Below, in pieces: positions 7,537 through 16,197 of a stretch of 64,000 bases of DNA. The notes beneath the pieces were generated by a model. The model did not search any database. It worked only from the letters and a program-made list of their open reading frames with translations, and was not told where the DNA came from. How positions within the stretch are numbered: position 1 is the stretch's first letter; every line of letters begins with the position of its first letter. A program made the position numbers and the translations under genes. The stretch is from contig VMTA01000047.1 in NCBI GenBank assembly GCA_013791855.1, positions 152,580 to 216,579 on the forward strand, written 5' to 3'. Source of the stretch: Sideroxydans sp. Lineage in GTDB: Bacteria > Pseudomonadota > Gammaproteobacteria > Burkholderiales > Gallionellaceae.

Positions 7537-8790
7537 CTACTTCAGGAACGGGCCCCACATCGGCTCACGGATATCACCGCGCTGGGCAACCATCTTTTGC
7601 TTCACGCGACCATCGCTTGACACGGTCGCCAATATACCACGACCCTGCACCTCGGTTGCAAACAGGATCATCTTGCCGTTGGGCGCAAAACTTGGTTTTT
7701 TCTCCCAGCCACCGGCAGTAAGTATCTGCGTTTGCCTGCTTTCCAGATCGTGTACCGCGATATGAAAGACCCCATCGCCGAAATGTGCAAATACAAAACT
7801 CTTTCCATCCGGATGGAAACGTGGCGAGAAGGCGTTGCCCGACTCGAAGGTCAGCCGCTCAACACTCCCGCCTTCGATTGACACACGATATATCTGCGGA
7901 CTGCCGCCGCGATCCGAGGTGAAAAGCAGCGATTGCCCATCCGGCGAAAAGGACGGCTCGGTATCGATCGCATCGCTATAGGTGATCCGGCGCAGGCGGC
8001 CGCCGTTGCTGTTTGCCACATATATCTGCGATTCGCCATCACGCGTCAGCACCATAGCGATCTGCGTACCATCCGGCGACCACGCCGGCGCACTGTTGCT
8101 GCCGGGGAAGTCGGCGATCAAAGTACGTTTGCGCGAGGACAGTGATTGCACATAGACCATGGCACGCCGCTTCTCGAAACTGACGTAGGCAATCTGCCTG
8201 CCGTCCGGCGACCAGGAAGGCGACATGATGGGCTCTTTGGAGGTAAGCAGCGCCTGTTCGTTATCGCCGTCGCTATCTGCCACTACCAGACGATAGACCC
8301 CCTCATCCCGGCTGACATAGGCGATGCGCGTACTGAACACCCCGGGACTACCTGTCAAACGCTCATACACCATATCGGCGATGCGGTGTCCGATCGCACG
8401 TACCTGATCCTCCTTGGCCGTCACCACCTGCGACAACAATTCGGCATTGCGCACCAGATCCAACAACCGGAATTTGACCGCGACTTTGCCGTCATCCATC
8501 GACTGGATGCTGCCGATGAGTACCGCTTCCACGCCGACCCACTCGGAGGGCCGGATATCGCGCGGCTCATGCGGCGTCTTCCCCGCCGGATCAACCAGTT
8601 TGAACAGACCGGTACGGATCAGATCACTGCCCACGATATCCAGCAGCCCCTGGGCAGTCGCAGCATCCCCGGCAAAGCGCACCAGCGAAACCGGCGTCTG
8701 ATGCTCACCCGCACCGGTGATCTCGATATTCAGCACAGCATGTGCCGGCACCACGAAAAACGACAAACACAACAATATCCAGCGTCTCAT
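7537..8790 (-). CDS. tolB: Tol-Pal translocation protein TolB
   Basis: A 417-residue periplasmic beta-propeller that binds Pal and TolA. Signal peptide (about 1-18, ending AHA), N-terminal alpha/beta domain (about 20-150; VSLVRFAG, MDDGKVAVKFRLLD), then a WD-like propeller with repeated SPSWSPDGRQIAYVSF, APAWSPDGTQIAMVL, EPSFSPDGQSLLFTSD and SPRFHPDGKSFVF blades. Length is close to the usual 430. Four bases separate its start from the tolA stop; pal follows 23 bases on. Confidence 0.97.
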   Translation of the reverse strand: MRRWILLCLSFFVVPAHAVLNIEITGAGEHQTPVSLVRFAGDAATAQGLLDIVGSDLIRTGLFKLVDPAGKTPHEPRDIRPSEWVGVEAVLIGSIQSMDDGKVAVKFRLLDLVRNAELLSQVVTAKEDQVRAIGHRIADMVYERLTGSPGVFSTRIAYVSRDEGVYRLVVADSDGDNEQALLTSKEPIMSPSWSPDGRQIAYVSFEKRRAMVYVQSLSSRKRTLIADFPGSNSAPAWSPDGTQIAMVLTRDGESQIYVANSNGGRLRRITYSDAIDTEPSFSPDGQSLLFTSDRGGSPQIYRVSIEGGSVERLTFESGNAFSPRFHPDGKSFVFAHFGDGVFHIAVHDLESRQTQILTAGGWEKKPSFAPNGKMILFATEVQGRGILATVSSDGRVKQKMVAQRGDIREPMWGPFLK

Positions 8791-8793
8791 TCT

Positions 8794-9498
8794 TTATCTA
8801 TCCTCCGGCCTGATGGTCAGGTTTATTTCGCGAAAGCGCTTCTTCAGCACTGGGTCAGACGGTATCGGCAAAGGTTGTGCCTTGTAGATGGCGCGCTCGG
8901 TCGCCTCGTCATACGCCGCATTGCCGCTGCTCTTTAGCAATACAGCATCCAGCACCGACCCGTCCGGCAACAACGTCACCTTGAAGAAAGCAGAGGCCTG
9001 AGGCTGCACATCGGGCGGCATCACGATATTGTGTCTGATTTTGCTGCGTATCATGTCCTGATATCGCCCCATCTCGGCCGATGTGGCAGCAAGCACTTCC
9101 GCACGCACCCGCTCGCGCTCTGCCAAACGCTGCTTCTCGACATACGCTTCCATCATGCGCTGTTCTTCGCGCAACTTCTTTTGACGCAACTCTTTGACAC
9201 TAGGCTGCGGCTTGCTCGCCTTCTTGTCTCGCAGTTCGATATCCGCTTTTTGTGGTGCAGCCGCGCGATTTGAAGCCTGCTCGACCGCCTGCTTGGGCGC
9301 CACGACCTCCTGCGTCGGTTCCTCTATCGGCTGTTGCACCGGCAGACTATCCCACAACTCGACCGAGAATCGATCCGGCTGGTGGGTCTGCCAACGCACC
9401 CCCATCACCAACATGGCAAAGAACGCCACGTGCACCACCATCGCCAGCATGCCGGCCGAAAAACGATAGGGCTCACGGTAGCGGAGTGTCGCGCTCAT
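8794..9498 (-). CDS. tolA: TolA, inner-membrane to periplasm energy-transducing protein
   Basis: A 234-residue TonB/TolA-family protein. One N-terminal transmembrane helix (about 17-36, MLAMVVHVAFFAMLVMGV) is followed by a Lys/Glu/Ala/Gln-rich helical region (about 70-140; ELRQKKLREEQRMMEAYVEKQR) and a C-terminal domain (about 145-234; IRSKIRHNI, FFKVTLLPDGSVLDAVLLKSSGNAAYDEATERAI). It is shorter than E. coli TolA (421), with a compact central helix. Overlaps tolR by four bases. Confidence 0.93.
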   Translation of the reverse strand: MSATLRYREPYRFSAGMLAMVVHVAFFAMLVMGVRWQTHQPDRFSVELWDSLPVQQPIEEPTQEVVAPKQAVEQASNRAAAPQKADIELRDKKASKPQPSVKELRQKKLREEQRMMEAYVEKQRLAERERVRAEVLAATSAEMGRYQDMIRSKIRHNIVMPPDVQPQASAFFKVTLLPDGSVLDAVLLKSSGNAAYDEATERAIYKAQPLPIPSDPVLKKRFREINLTIRPEDR

Positions 9499-9914
9499 CG
9501 CACCTTGGTGAGCAGTCCGACTTTCTTGACGTTCTGCTGCTGCAGCATATCCATCACATTGATGACTTCCTCGTAGCGGATCTTCTTGTCGGCGGAAATA
9601 ACCACCGACTGCTCCGGATTCCCGGCGAGTTTCTGCTTGATCAGCGCCGCCAACTCTGTAGCCGAAACCGGCTTCTCTACACCGCCTTGCGTGTGGTCAC
9701 GCAGCACCAGTGTCGAGTCTTTCTTGATCATCACCTCCAGCGGTGCGACGGGCGGCGCCGAAGATTTCCCCACACTGGGCAGCTCGATCTGACCGGGATT
9801 CATCATCGGCGCCGTGACCATGAAAATCACCAGCAGCACCAGCATCACGTCGATATAAGGCACTACGTTGATCTGGCTCAACGGACGATGCGCCACACGA
9901 CGAGAATTCATCAT
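9495..9914 (-). CDS. tolR: TolR, proton-channel subunit of the Tol system
   Basis: A 139-residue ExbD/TolR protein. One transmembrane helix (about 20-38) contains the key aspartate: INVVPYIDVMLVLLVIFMV. The periplasmic domain follows (MNPGQIELPSVG, then VISADKKIRYEEVINVMDMLQQQNVKKVGLLT). The ATG is preceded by GGAGG at good spacing, but that site can pair with an upstream copy of its complement (separate entry). The gene lies between tolQ and tolA in the standard order. Confidence 0.96.
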   Translation of the reverse strand: MMNSRRVAHRPLSQINVVPYIDVMLVLLVIFMVTAPMMNPGQIELPSVGKSSAPPVAPLEVMIKKDSTLVLRDHTQGGVEKPVSATELAALIKQKLAGNPEQSVVISADKKIRYEEVINVMDMLQQQNVKKVGLLTKVR

Positions 9915-9917
9915 GGC

Positions 9918-9969
9918 TGCACCTCCGCTACGTTCGGCAAGAAATCAGGAAAGTGTAGTTGGAGGTGCA
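9918..9969 (-). promoter_or_regulatory. Hairpin that can mask the tolR ribosome binding site
   Basis: In the 94-base tolQ-tolR spacer, TGCACCTCC (mRNA from 9969-9961) is perfectly complementary to GGAGGTGCA (mRNA from 9926-9918), which contains the tolR Shine-Dalgarno. Inside this 9-bp stem a further CTAC/GTAG pairing (9955-9958 with 9928-9931) is possible after a small internal loop. This could limit TolR translation until a ribosome, protein or temperature change opens it. The pairing is seen; the function is inferred. Confidence 0.55.
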
Positions 9970-10008
9970 CCGCAACCATTCCCGCACCCACCGCTTGCGC
10001 GCACCGTG

Positions 10009-10686
10009 TCATGGCTGCCTCTGCAACACGTTGGAGAATTCTTCGATAAAGCTTTCAAAACGGGACGACAGTCGTGCCACATCATGCACATAACGGTTGT
10101 AAGCCACCACTGCCGGTATCGCCGCAAACAGACCCATCGCCGTCGCCACCAGCGCCTCGGCGATACCGGGCGCCACTTGCGCCAAGGTCGCCTGTCCCAC
10201 ACTGGACAAACCACGGAATGCGTTCATGATGCCCCACACCGTACCCAACAGACCGATATAGGGGCTGACCGAACCGACCGTCGCAAGGAATGACAGATGC
10301 GATTCCAGATGGTCCATCTCGCGCTGATAGCGCGCGCGCATCGCCCGTCGCGTGCCTTCCATCAGCGCCGCGCTGTCTACGCCATGCGTCTTCTTCAATT
10401 TGACGAACTCGGCGAAACCGGCGGCGAAGATATGTTCCAGCGCCCCCTGGTCATGGCGCAACTTGCTGCCTGCTTGCTGGTACAGAGCCACAAGATTCGG
10501 GTTGCCCCAGAAAGCATCTTCGAACTCTTGTGTATGCGACTTCGCCGCGCGCACAGCGAACATCTTGAGGAAGATGTACCACCACGACATCAGCGACACA
10601 CCCAACAGCAAGCCCATCACCAACTGCACCAGCAGACTGGCGTTGCCGATGAGTTGCACCAGAGACAAATCCCGTATCAGATCCAT
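10009..10686 (-). CDS. tolQ: TolQ, proton-channel subunit of the Tol system
   Basis: A 225-residue ExbB/TolQ/MotA-family inner-membrane protein. Start MDLIRDLSLVQLI at 10686, because the longer frame overlaps ybgC. Transmembrane helix 1 about 13-35 (ASLLVQLVMGLLLGVSLMSWW); helices 2 and 3 about 130-185 with VGSVSPYIGLLGTVWGIMNAF and GIAEALVATAMGLFAAIPAVVAYN, the conserved channel segments. Forms the proton-driven motor with TolR to energise TolA. Starts four bases after ybgC ends. Confidence 0.96.
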   Translation of the reverse strand: MDLIRDLSLVQLIGNASLLVQLVMGLLLGVSLMSWWYIFLKMFAVRAAKSHTQEFEDAFWGNPNLVALYQQAGSKLRHDQGALEHIFAAGFAEFVKLKKTHGVDSAALMEGTRRAMRARYQREMDHLESHLSFLATVGSVSPYIGLLGTVWGIMNAFRGLSSVGQATLAQVAPGIAEALVATAMGLFAAIPAVVAYNRYVHDVARLSSRFESFIEEFSNVLQRQP

Positions 10687-10690
10687 GAGT

Positions 10691-11098
10691 TCAATCCCAT
10701 TGTTTGCGTAACATTTCCGGCACGCTGACCGGCTTGAAACTGTCTTTGCCGACGCATACCAAATGCACATCGGCTTGCGTCAGCAACTCTTCCCCGCGCC
10801 TGACTTCCTGCGCCAGCGTCATCTGGCTGCGCCCCACCTTGGTGAGATGCGCCGTCACTTCCAGCATATCGTCCAGCAAGGCAGGCTTGAGGTAATCGAT
10901 CTTGATCGAACGCACCACGAACATCACACCCAGTTCTTTCATCAGTCCGGCGTTGCTGTGACCGAAGCTGCGCAGCCACTCAGTCCGCGCGCGCTCCATA
11001 AAGTTCACATAGTTGGTGTGATACACCACGCCACCCGCGTCCGTGTCCTGGTAATACACCCGCACCGGCCAGGCGAAGGGCTTGTGCGACTTACTCAT
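10691..11098 (-). CDS. ybgC: Tol-Pal-associated acyl-CoA thioesterase YbgC
   Basis: A 135-residue hotdog-fold thioesterase, usually the first gene of tol-pal operons. The 4-hydroxybenzoyl-CoA-thioesterase signature is [27 protein letters not shown], given here as positions 14-40; the catalytic Asp is in YQDTDAGG. It hydrolyses acyl-CoA or acyl-ACP thioesters at the membrane; its link with Tol-Pal is by gene order. Overlaps the ruvB stop by eight bases. Confidence 0.93.
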   Translation of the reverse strand: MSKSHKPFAWPVRVYYQDTDAGGVVYHTNYVNFMERARTEWLRSFGHSNAGLMKELGVMFVVRSIKIDYLKPALLDDMLEVTAHLTKVGRSQMTLAQEVRRGEELLTQADVHLVCVGKDSFKPVSVPEMLRKQWD

Positions 11099-12143
11099 CC
11101 CACAACTCCTTGTTGCCGCGCTTCACCACGGTCAGACCGAAATGCTCGTAGGCGTTCGCTGTCGCCATGCGGCCGCGCGGCGTGCGCTGCAGATAACCCT
11201 GCTGAATCAAATAAGGTTCCAGCACATCTTCAATGGTGTCGCGCTCTTCGCCGATGGCGGCGGCGAGGTTGTCCACGCCTACCGGCCCGCCCATGAACTT
11301 CTCGATCACGGTCTGCAACAGTTTCCTGTCCATCACATCCAGTCCGCGCGAATCCACGTCCAGCATGGTCAGCGCGGCATCCGCCACTTCGCGCGTGGCA
11401 TTGCCATCGGCACGCACATCGGCGTAGTCGCGCACACGGCGCAACAGGCGGTTGGCGATACGCGGCGTGCCGCGCGAACGGTTGGCGATCTCCAATGCGC
11501 CATCCGGCGAGATGGGCAGTTCAAGCAGACCGGACGAACGGGTGACGATGCGCTGCAATTCCTGCGGCGTATAGAACTCCAGCCGCGCCACGATACCGAA
11601 GCGGTCGCGCAGCGGATTGGTGAGCATGCCCGCACGGGTGGTCGCACCGACCAGCGTGAACGGCGGCAGATCGATCTTCACCGAGCGTGCGCCGGGCCCT
11701 TCGCCGATCATGATGTCGATCTGGTAATCCTCCAGCGCGGGATAGAGGATCTCTTCCACCACGGGGGACAAACGATGGATCTCGTCGATGAACAATACGT
11801 CATGCGGCTCGAGATTGGTGAGCAGCGCGGCCAGGTCGCCGGCACGTTCCAGCACCGGACCGGAGGTATGACGGATATTGACACCCATCTCGCGCGCGAT
11901 GATCTGTGCCAGCGTGGTCTTGCCCAGCCCGGGGGGCCCGAACAGCAGCACATGGTCGAGCGGTTCTTTGCGCTTCTTCGCAGCCTGGATGAATATCTCC
12001 AGCTGCCCGCGTATCTTCTCCTGTCCGACGTATTCGTCGAGCTGCTTGGGACGCAGCGCGCGTTCCATCGCCTCTTCCTGCGGAGAGGCCGGCGCAGCGG
12101 AGATGATGCGCGGTGGCGCGGTAAGATCGTCGTGCTGGATCAT
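11091..12143 (-). CDS. ruvB: Holliday junction branch-migration ATPase RuvB
   Basis: A 350-residue AAA+ motor acting with RuvA on Holliday junctions. Walker [12 protein letters not shown] (about 66-76), Walker [10 protein letters not shown] (about 116-124), sensor region [19 protein letters not shown], and the C-terminal winged helix ([22 protein letters not shown]). The N-terminal Arg/Leu segment [14 protein letters not shown] is typical. Overlaps ruvA by four bases. Confidence 0.98.
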   Translation of the reverse strand: MIQHDDLTAPPRIISAAPASPQEEAMERALRPKQLDEYVGQEKIRGQLEIFIQAAKKRKEPLDHVLLFGPPGLGKTTLAQIIAREMGVNIRHTSGPVLERAGDLAALLTNLEPHDVLFIDEIHRLSPVVEEILYPALEDYQIDIMIGEGPGARSVKIDLPPFTLVGATTRAGMLTNPLRDRFGIVARLEFYTPQELQRIVTRSSGLLELPISPDGALEIANRSRGTPRIANRLLRRVRDYADVRADGNATREVADAALTMLDVDSRGLDVMDRKLLQTVIEKFMGGPVGVDNLAAAIGEERDTIEDVLEPYLIQQGYLQRTPRGRMATANAYEHFGLTVVKRGNKELWDE

Positions 12144-12721
12144 GCCTTGGATAATAACTTAAGCGCCTGGCGAATGCCGTCCGAGAGTCCGACATCCTTG
12201 GGCAATTGCTTGGCCGCCCATTCCGCCTCTTTGTCCTTGTAGCCCAATCCCAGCAAGGCATTGAAGATGTCATTGCCTGCCGCCTCCATCGCTAGCGATG
12301 TTGAAGCGCCGCCAACACTCGCCACGAACTTGCCTTGCAGCTCCAGCAACAAACGCTCGGCGGTCTTCTTGCCCACACCGGGGATCTTGGTCAGACGCGC
12401 GGCATCCTTGTTCGCCACGGCCATAGCCAGATCACTCATGCTCAATCCGGAAAGTACCGACAAGGCCAGCTTGGGGCCGACACCGCTGATCTTCAGCAAC
12501 TGGCGGAAGGCGACGCGCTCTTCCTGCGTGAGGAAACCGAACAGCAGATGCGCATCCTCGCGCACGATGAACTCGGTATGCAGCACCACTTTTTCGTTCA
12601 GCCCAGGCAGGTTGTAGAACGTGCTCATCGGCACATCCACCTCGTAACCTACGCCTTGCACATCCAGCAATATCTGCGGCGGATTCTTCTCCAGCAGCGT
12701 GCCGCTCAGTCTTCCTATCAT
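12140..12721 (-). CDS. ruvA: Holliday junction-binding protein RuvA
   Basis: A 193-residue protein that binds four-way junctions and loads RuvB. N-terminal OB fold ([28 protein letters not shown] at 1-28), helix-hairpin-helix repeats ([16 protein letters not shown] and [16 protein letters not shown], about 74-130), and the C-terminal RuvB-binding domain ([20 protein letters not shown]). Overlaps both ruvB and the upstream prenyltransferase gene by four bases, so the set is a tightly coupled operon. Confidence 0.98.
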   Translation of the reverse strand: MIGRLSGTLLEKNPPQILLDVQGVGYEVDVPMSTFYNLPGLNEKVVLHTEFIVREDAHLLFGFLTQEERVAFRQLLKISGVGPKLALSVLSGLSMSDLAMAVANKDAARLTKIPGVGKKTAERLLLELQGKFVASVGGASTSLAMEAAGNDIFNALLGLGYKDKEAEWAAKQLPKDVGLSDGIRQALKLLSKA

Positions 12722-13668
12722 GTGCTTCCTTTAGTGAATATCAATGCCAGCGACAGCAGCGCACCATGCGCCATCATCGCGGCGATGGTGAGTCTGATCG
12801 CATCGGCCAGTAGTTGCGGTTGCGCAGCGTGGCGCAGCAATTCGCGCGACGCCTTGATGCTCAGTGGCAAAGCGAACAGCGCCAACAACGCCAACAGGGG
12901 CAGCCAGCCGACCAGCACACTGGCCACCAACCATATATAAGCCAATGCCACGATCAGCACATAACCCCAGCGCGCTTTACTCACTTCCAGCCGGGCGACC
13001 CAGTGCAACTTGCCCGCAGCCATGTCTGCCGTACGGTCCGGGAACTGGTTGATATAAAGCAGATTGGCGGTCAGCAAGGAATATGAAAGACCCGCCACGA
13101 AAGGTGCCGCATCGAAGCCTTTGCGCTGCACGAAATCCGCGCCGACCGTAATCGACAGGATGCCCGCTGTCACACAGAATTCTCCCAATCCACGACCGAC
13201 CAGTTTGAACGGCGGCGCGGAGTAGGCCCAGCCGATGAACAGCCCCGCCAGCCCGATATACATCAGTTGCGCGTCGGTGCGCGCCATCAGCCACAGCCCG
13301 GCTGCGACCACCCCCGCCATCAAGGCAAAACCGAAATTGCGTGTCTGTGCAAGGCTCAGCACACCGTTCTGGATGAAACGGCTGCCGCCGGTGAAAGGAA
13401 AGATGCGGTCGGTGTTCTGCGCGTCAGTGCCGTTGAGCGCATCGTAGTAATCATTGAGCACGTTCACCCCTGCATGCGCCAACAGCGCAAACAGCAAAGT
13501 GACCAATGCCAGCGGGATATCGAAAGCCAGACCGCCGTGCCAAGCGATGGCCAGTCCGATCAGACATGCCATCAGACTGGCGCTCAGGAATGCCGGGCGG
13601 GTCGCGGCAAAATAGCGGGCCGCAGGATTGGCGAATAACTCCAGCGTCGGTTCCAGCGGTTGCGTCAT
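12718..13668 (-). CDS. UbiA-superfamily prenyltransferase (MenA-like)
   Basis: A 316-residue membrane protein starting [12 protein letters not shown] at 13668; the frame before it lies inside ruvC. About eight hydrophobic helices. The first Asp-rich motif is [11 protein letters not shown] with DAQNTDR downstream; the second is [16 protein letters not shown], which fits the prenyl-diphosphate/Mg sites of UbiA enzymes. Likely attaches a polyprenyl chain to an aromatic quinone precursor; MenA-like by motif form, but the substrate is unproven. It sits in the ruvC-ruvA interval with four-base overlaps at both ends, an arrangement not required for recombination. Confidence 0.8.
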   Translation of the reverse strand: MTQPLEPTLELFANPAARYFAATRPAFLSASLMACLIGLAIAWHGGLAFDIPLALVTLLFALLAHAGVNVLNDYYDALNGTDAQNTDRIFPFTGGSRFIQNGVLSLAQTRNFGFALMAGVVAAGLWLMARTDAQLMYIGLAGLFIGWAYSAPPFKLVGRGLGEFCVTAGILSITVGADFVQRKGFDAAPFVAGLSYSLLTANLLYINQFPDRTADMAAGKLHWVARLEVSKARWGYVLIVALAYIWLVASVLVGWLPLLALLALFALPLSIKASRELLRHAAQPQLLADAIRLTIAAMMAHGALLSLALIFTKGST

Positions 13669-14192
13669 ACCAGTCTTCCTCCCCGTACTCGATATCCCTT
13701 GGTCCCGTGTGCACCCAATCCGCCCAGACCACCGTGTGCATGACAGATGGCACAAGCCAGCGCATCCGCCGCGTCCGGACTGGGGGTGCCGGACAGATTC
13801 AACAAGCGCTGCACCATCGCCTGTACTTGTTCCTTGTCGGCATGGCCGTTACCGACTACCGCCTGCTTGATCTGTAATGCCGTGTACTCCGCCACCGGCA
13901 GTCCTGCCTGCACGGCCGCACAGATCGCCGCACCACGCGCCTGCCCGAGCAACAGGGTCGATTGCGGATTCACGTTCACGAACACCTTCTCCACCGCCGC
14001 CAGTTCCGGCTGATGCAGCGCGATGACCTCGCCCAGCGAGGACAGGATGACTTTCAATCTTTCCGGCAACTCACCCGCCGGCGTCTTGATGCAGCCGCTG
14101 GCGACGTAATGCAACTTCTGGCCTTCTTTATCAATTACTCCAAAACCCGTCACCCTCAGGCCGGGATCGATTCCCAGAATCCTTATCGCCAT
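13665..14192 (-). CDS. ruvC: Holliday junction resolvase RuvC
   Basis: A 175-residue endonuclease that cuts Holliday junctions. Catalytic acidic residues: Asp in [17 protein letters not shown] (about residue 8), Glu in [11 protein letters not shown] (about 68), and the C-terminal [14 protein letters not shown] (about 138-146). I see no Shine-Dalgarno before ATG 14192; instead a 43-codon frame starting at 14314 ends just inside this gene (ATGGCGATAA), which may couple translation. See the pseudogene entry for the duplicated 5' end. Confidence 0.96.
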   Translation of the reverse strand: MAIRILGIDPGLRVTGFGVIDKEGQKLHYVASGCIKTPAGELPERLKVILSSLGEVIALHQPELAAVEKVFVNVNPQSTLLLGQARGAAICAAVQAGLPVAEYTALQIKQAVVGNGHADKEQVQAMVQRLLNLSGTPSPDAADALACAICHAHGGLGGLGAHGTKGYRVRGGRLV

Positions 14193-14314
14193 GTTCTGCT
14201 ATACAACCAGAGCGCCATGTGACGGGTTTCAGTGAAGACTAACTTGCACAGGCAAGTTATGTCGGAACTAAAACCGGCAATATGAATTCCGGGATCGATG
14301 CCGAGGATGCGCAT
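14183..14314 (-). pseudogene. Duplicated, interrupted ruvC 5' end (43-codon fossil frame)
   Basis: Reading from an ATG that overlaps the yebC stop (TGATG) gives [15 protein letters not shown], clearly the RuvC N-terminus, then unrelated residues and TAA at 14183, ten bases inside the functional ruvC. It is in a different frame from ruvC. The break falls where a palindromic repeat begins (14227-14272). Reading: an older ruvC start was interrupted by a small insertion, and ruvC now starts from a second copy of its 5' end. The fossil may still serve as a leader for translational coupling. Confidence 0.7.
14227..14272. repeat. Palindromic repeat, copy A (yebC-ruvC spacer)
   Basis: Plus strand: TTTCAGTGAAGACT, then hairpin AACTTGC-ACAG-GCAAGTT (8 bp including flanking T/A), then ATGTCGGAACTAAA. 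The two flanks are nearly the same as those of the copy at 37136-37183, while the palindrome between them differs completely in sequence. Confidence 0.65.
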
Positions 14315-15039
14315 CAGTCCTCTATCACCGCATTGGTGTAGACCTCCTGCACATCGCCAAGGTCTTCTAGCGCATCCAGCAGCTTCTGCATCTTCACCGC
14401 ATCGTCGCCGGTGAAACTGATCTCGTTCTCCGGCTTCATGGTGACCTCGCCCATCTCAGGCTTGAAGCCGGCCCCTTCCAGTCGCTGCTTCACCGCCACG
14501 AAATCATTGGGCGAGGTGATGACCTCGATACTGCCGTCGTCGTTGCTGACGATGTCTTCCGCCCCCGCGTCCAGCGCCACTTCCATCAGCGCATCCTCGT
14601 CGGTGCCGGGCGCGAAAATCATCTGGCCGCAATGCTTGAACAGGAACGCCACCGAACCGTCGGTGCCCAGGTTGCCGCCGTATTTGGTAAATGCATGGCG
14701 CACGTCGGCCACGGTGCGCGTCTTGTTGTCGGTCATGCAATCGACCATCACCGCCGCGCCGTTGATGCCGTAGCCCTCGTAGCGCAGTTCCATGTAGTCC
14801 ACGCCTTCCAGTTCGCCCGCACCGCGCTTGATGGCGCGCTCGACGTTGTCTTTGGGCATATTCTGGTCGTATGCCTTCTCCATCGCCAGACGAAGGCGCG
14901 GATTGGTGTCCGGGTCACTGCCGCCGAGTTTCGCCGCAACGGTGATCTCCTTGATCAGGCGCGTGAATATCTGGCCGCGCTTGGCGTCCTGACGCCCTTT
15001 GCGGTGCTGGATGTTCGCCCATTTACTGTGTCCTGCCAT
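14314..15039 (-). CDS. yebC: YebC/TACO1-family protein
   Basis: A 241-residue protein of the family described as transcriptional regulator or translation factor relieving ribosome stalling. N-terminal signature [18 protein letters not shown] (1-18), then [16 protein letters not shown] and [28 protein letters not shown], given as positions about 45-75. Full length. It is first in the ruvC-containing run, the usual place for yebC. The upstream region is shared with the divergent cytochrome c gene. Confidence 0.95.
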   Translation of the reverse strand: MAGHSKWANIQHRKGRQDAKRGQIFTRLIKEITVAAKLGGSDPDTNPRLRLAMEKAYDQNMPKDNVERAIKRGAGELEGVDYMELRYEGYGINGAAVMVDCMTDNKTRTVADVRHAFTKYGGNLGTDGSVAFLFKHCGQMIFAPGTDEDALMEVALDAGAEDIVSNDDGSIEVITSPNDFVAVKQRLEGAGFKPEMGEVTMKPENEISFTGDDAVKMQKLLDALEDLGDVQEVYTNAVIED

Positions 15040-15105
15040 GTTGCTTCCTTATGCTGAATTTGCCGCGCGCATGGTAACACCTGCTCCTTGTCCGACCCAA
15101 ATGCT

Positions 15106-15124
15106 GCGCTATTCGCAATAGCGC
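15106..15124. promoter_or_regulatory. Perfect palindrome between yebC and the cytochrome c gene
   Basis: GCGCTATT-CGC-AATAGCGC, an 8-bp perfect inverted repeat in the 154-base divergent spacer. It could be an operator or an early hairpin in either transcript. Confidence 0.4.
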
Positions 15125-15193
15125 TTCCCCGCCAAAAAAAATCGGGAGTAGAATGCCTGCAATAGTTTTGTTAACCACCTGAAGGAGTTGATC

Positions 15194-15511
15194 ATGAAAG
15201 TCCAACACGCACTGATGCTGACCGCTGGCTTGATGTTGTCGGCACCGGTTCTGGCCGATGACGGCGAAGCGCTGATGAAGAAGAACAACTGCGGCACCTG
15301 CCATCAAATGGACAAGAAGACGGTCGGCCCGTCGATCAAGGCGATCGCGGAAAAGTACGCTGGCGATGCCGGCGCTGCTGCCAAGCTGGAGAAGAAGGTG
15401 CGCGTAGGTGGTGCAGGCAGCTTCGGCACCATGCCGATGCCGGCCACACCGGCCAAGGCATCCGACGCGGACATCAAGGCCATGGTGGCACACATCCTCG
15501 CCGCCAAATAA
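15194..15511 (+). CDS. Small periplasmic class I cytochrome c (c551/c552 type)
   Basis: A 105-residue protein from ATG 15194, preceded by AAGGAG at six bases; the TTG in frame at 15188 is too close to that site. The signal peptide ends near APVLADDG. The mature part is about 82 residues with haem motif CGTCH (about 35-39), VGPSIKAIAEKYAG, and distal Met ligand region GTMPMPATPAK. The C-terminus DADIKAMVAHILAAK is typical of the c551/c8 family. It shuttles single electrons in the periplasm, for example to a terminal oxidase; a link to the multihaem cluster at the left edge is possible but unproven. Confidence 0.93.
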   Translation: MKVQHALMLTAGLMLSAPVLADDGEALMKKNNCGTCHQMDKKTVGPSIKAIAEKYAGDAGAAAKLEKKVRVGGAGSFGTMPMPATPAKASDADIKAMVAHILAAK

Positions 15512-15531
15512 GTCTTTAGCCGCACAAAACA

Positions 15532-15557
15532 AAAGGGCCGGTTCATACCGGCCCTTT
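15532..15557. terminator. Bidirectional terminator between cytochrome c and EF-hand genes
   Basis: AAAGGGCCGG-TTCATA-CCGGCCCTTT, a 10-bp perfect stem between two convergent genes. A/T runs in the outer parts of both arms let it act on either strand. Confidence 0.8.
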
Positions 15558-15580
15558 GCTATGGTGCAAGTGGATCTGAA

Positions 15581-16069
15581 TCAGTTGCGCATCATGCCCG
15601 GCCCGCGCATGGGACGCGGATCGCGCATCACTTCATCCTTGGTGATCTTGCCGTCCTTGTTGGCATCGTTCTCATCGAAACGTGCAAACAGGATAGGCAT
15701 CCCCTTTTCAGCCTCTTCCTTGCTCAAGGCACCGTCATGGTCGGTATCAGCCGCATCGAAATGCTGTTCGATGCTCATATTGCGCATGCTTTTCATCTGC
15801 CCGCGCATCCCTTGATGCAATCCTTCCATCTCTTCGCTACTGATCTTGCCGTCCTTGTTGCTGTCCATGTCCTTGAATCGTTCCGCATGGAAGGCATTGA
15901 ATTCCTTCTTGCTGACAGCACCGTCGCCATCCTTGTCCATCTGCTGCACCATGCCGCCCCCCTTCGGGCAGGCATCGTTCTGACCGTGCGCCTTGCCGGG
16001 ACAGGCTGAGGCTTGCTGGGTGATCGCCATCAGTCCGCCCGCCGCGATCAATGCCATTATTTTCTTCAT
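15581..16069 (-). CDS. Secreted EF-hand calcium-binding protein
   Basis: A 162-residue protein from ATG 16069 (MKKIMALIAAGG), which has AGGAGA upstream; the frame to 16123 is longer but lacks support. The signal peptide ends near QQASA. Four EF-hand loops: DKDGDGAVSKKE, DSNKDGKISSEE, DTDHDGALSKEE and DANKDGKITKDE. The first and last parts are Met-, Pro- and Gly-rich (GMRGQMKSMRNM, RPMRGPGMMRN). Likely binds Ca2+ in the periplasm; partner unknown. Convergent with the cytochrome c gene and divergent from rnb. Confidence 0.88.
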   Translation of the reverse strand: MKKIMALIAAGGLMAITQQASACPGKAHGQNDACPKGGGMVQQMDKDGDGAVSKKEFNAFHAERFKDMDSNKDGKISSEEMEGLHQGMRGQMKSMRNMSIEQHFDAADTDHDGALSKEEAEKGMPILFARFDENDANKDGKITKDEVMRDPRPMRGPGMMRN

Positions 16070-16165
16070 ACTGTTCTCCTGATGTGATTGATGGATACGC
16101 CCGCATACTGGCGCCGGGTTCATGGACAGACGAACAGGATGGAAGTTCGCCGCCGGACGGCAGGT

Positions 16166-16171
16166 TATAAT
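16166..16171 (+). promoter_or_regulatory. Possible -10 element of the RNB gene
   Basis: TATAAT lies 27 bases before the start of the RNB exoribonuclease gene, a sensible distance for a short leader. No good -35 hexamer was found. Confidence 0.4.
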
Positions 16172-16197
16172 CTCCGCAATCTTTTCTGTACTCCCCC

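Noticed and set aside
10009..10770. Longer TolQ start at 10770
   Set aside because: The extra 28 residues lie within ybgC and lack a membrane or signal character; the internal MDLIRD start matches the family.
12185..12215. Third copy of the palindromic repeat (TCCGACAT inside ruvA)
   Set aside because: Only eight bases match; the AGTCTTCAC flank and a palindrome are missing, and the region is conserved RuvA coding sequence.
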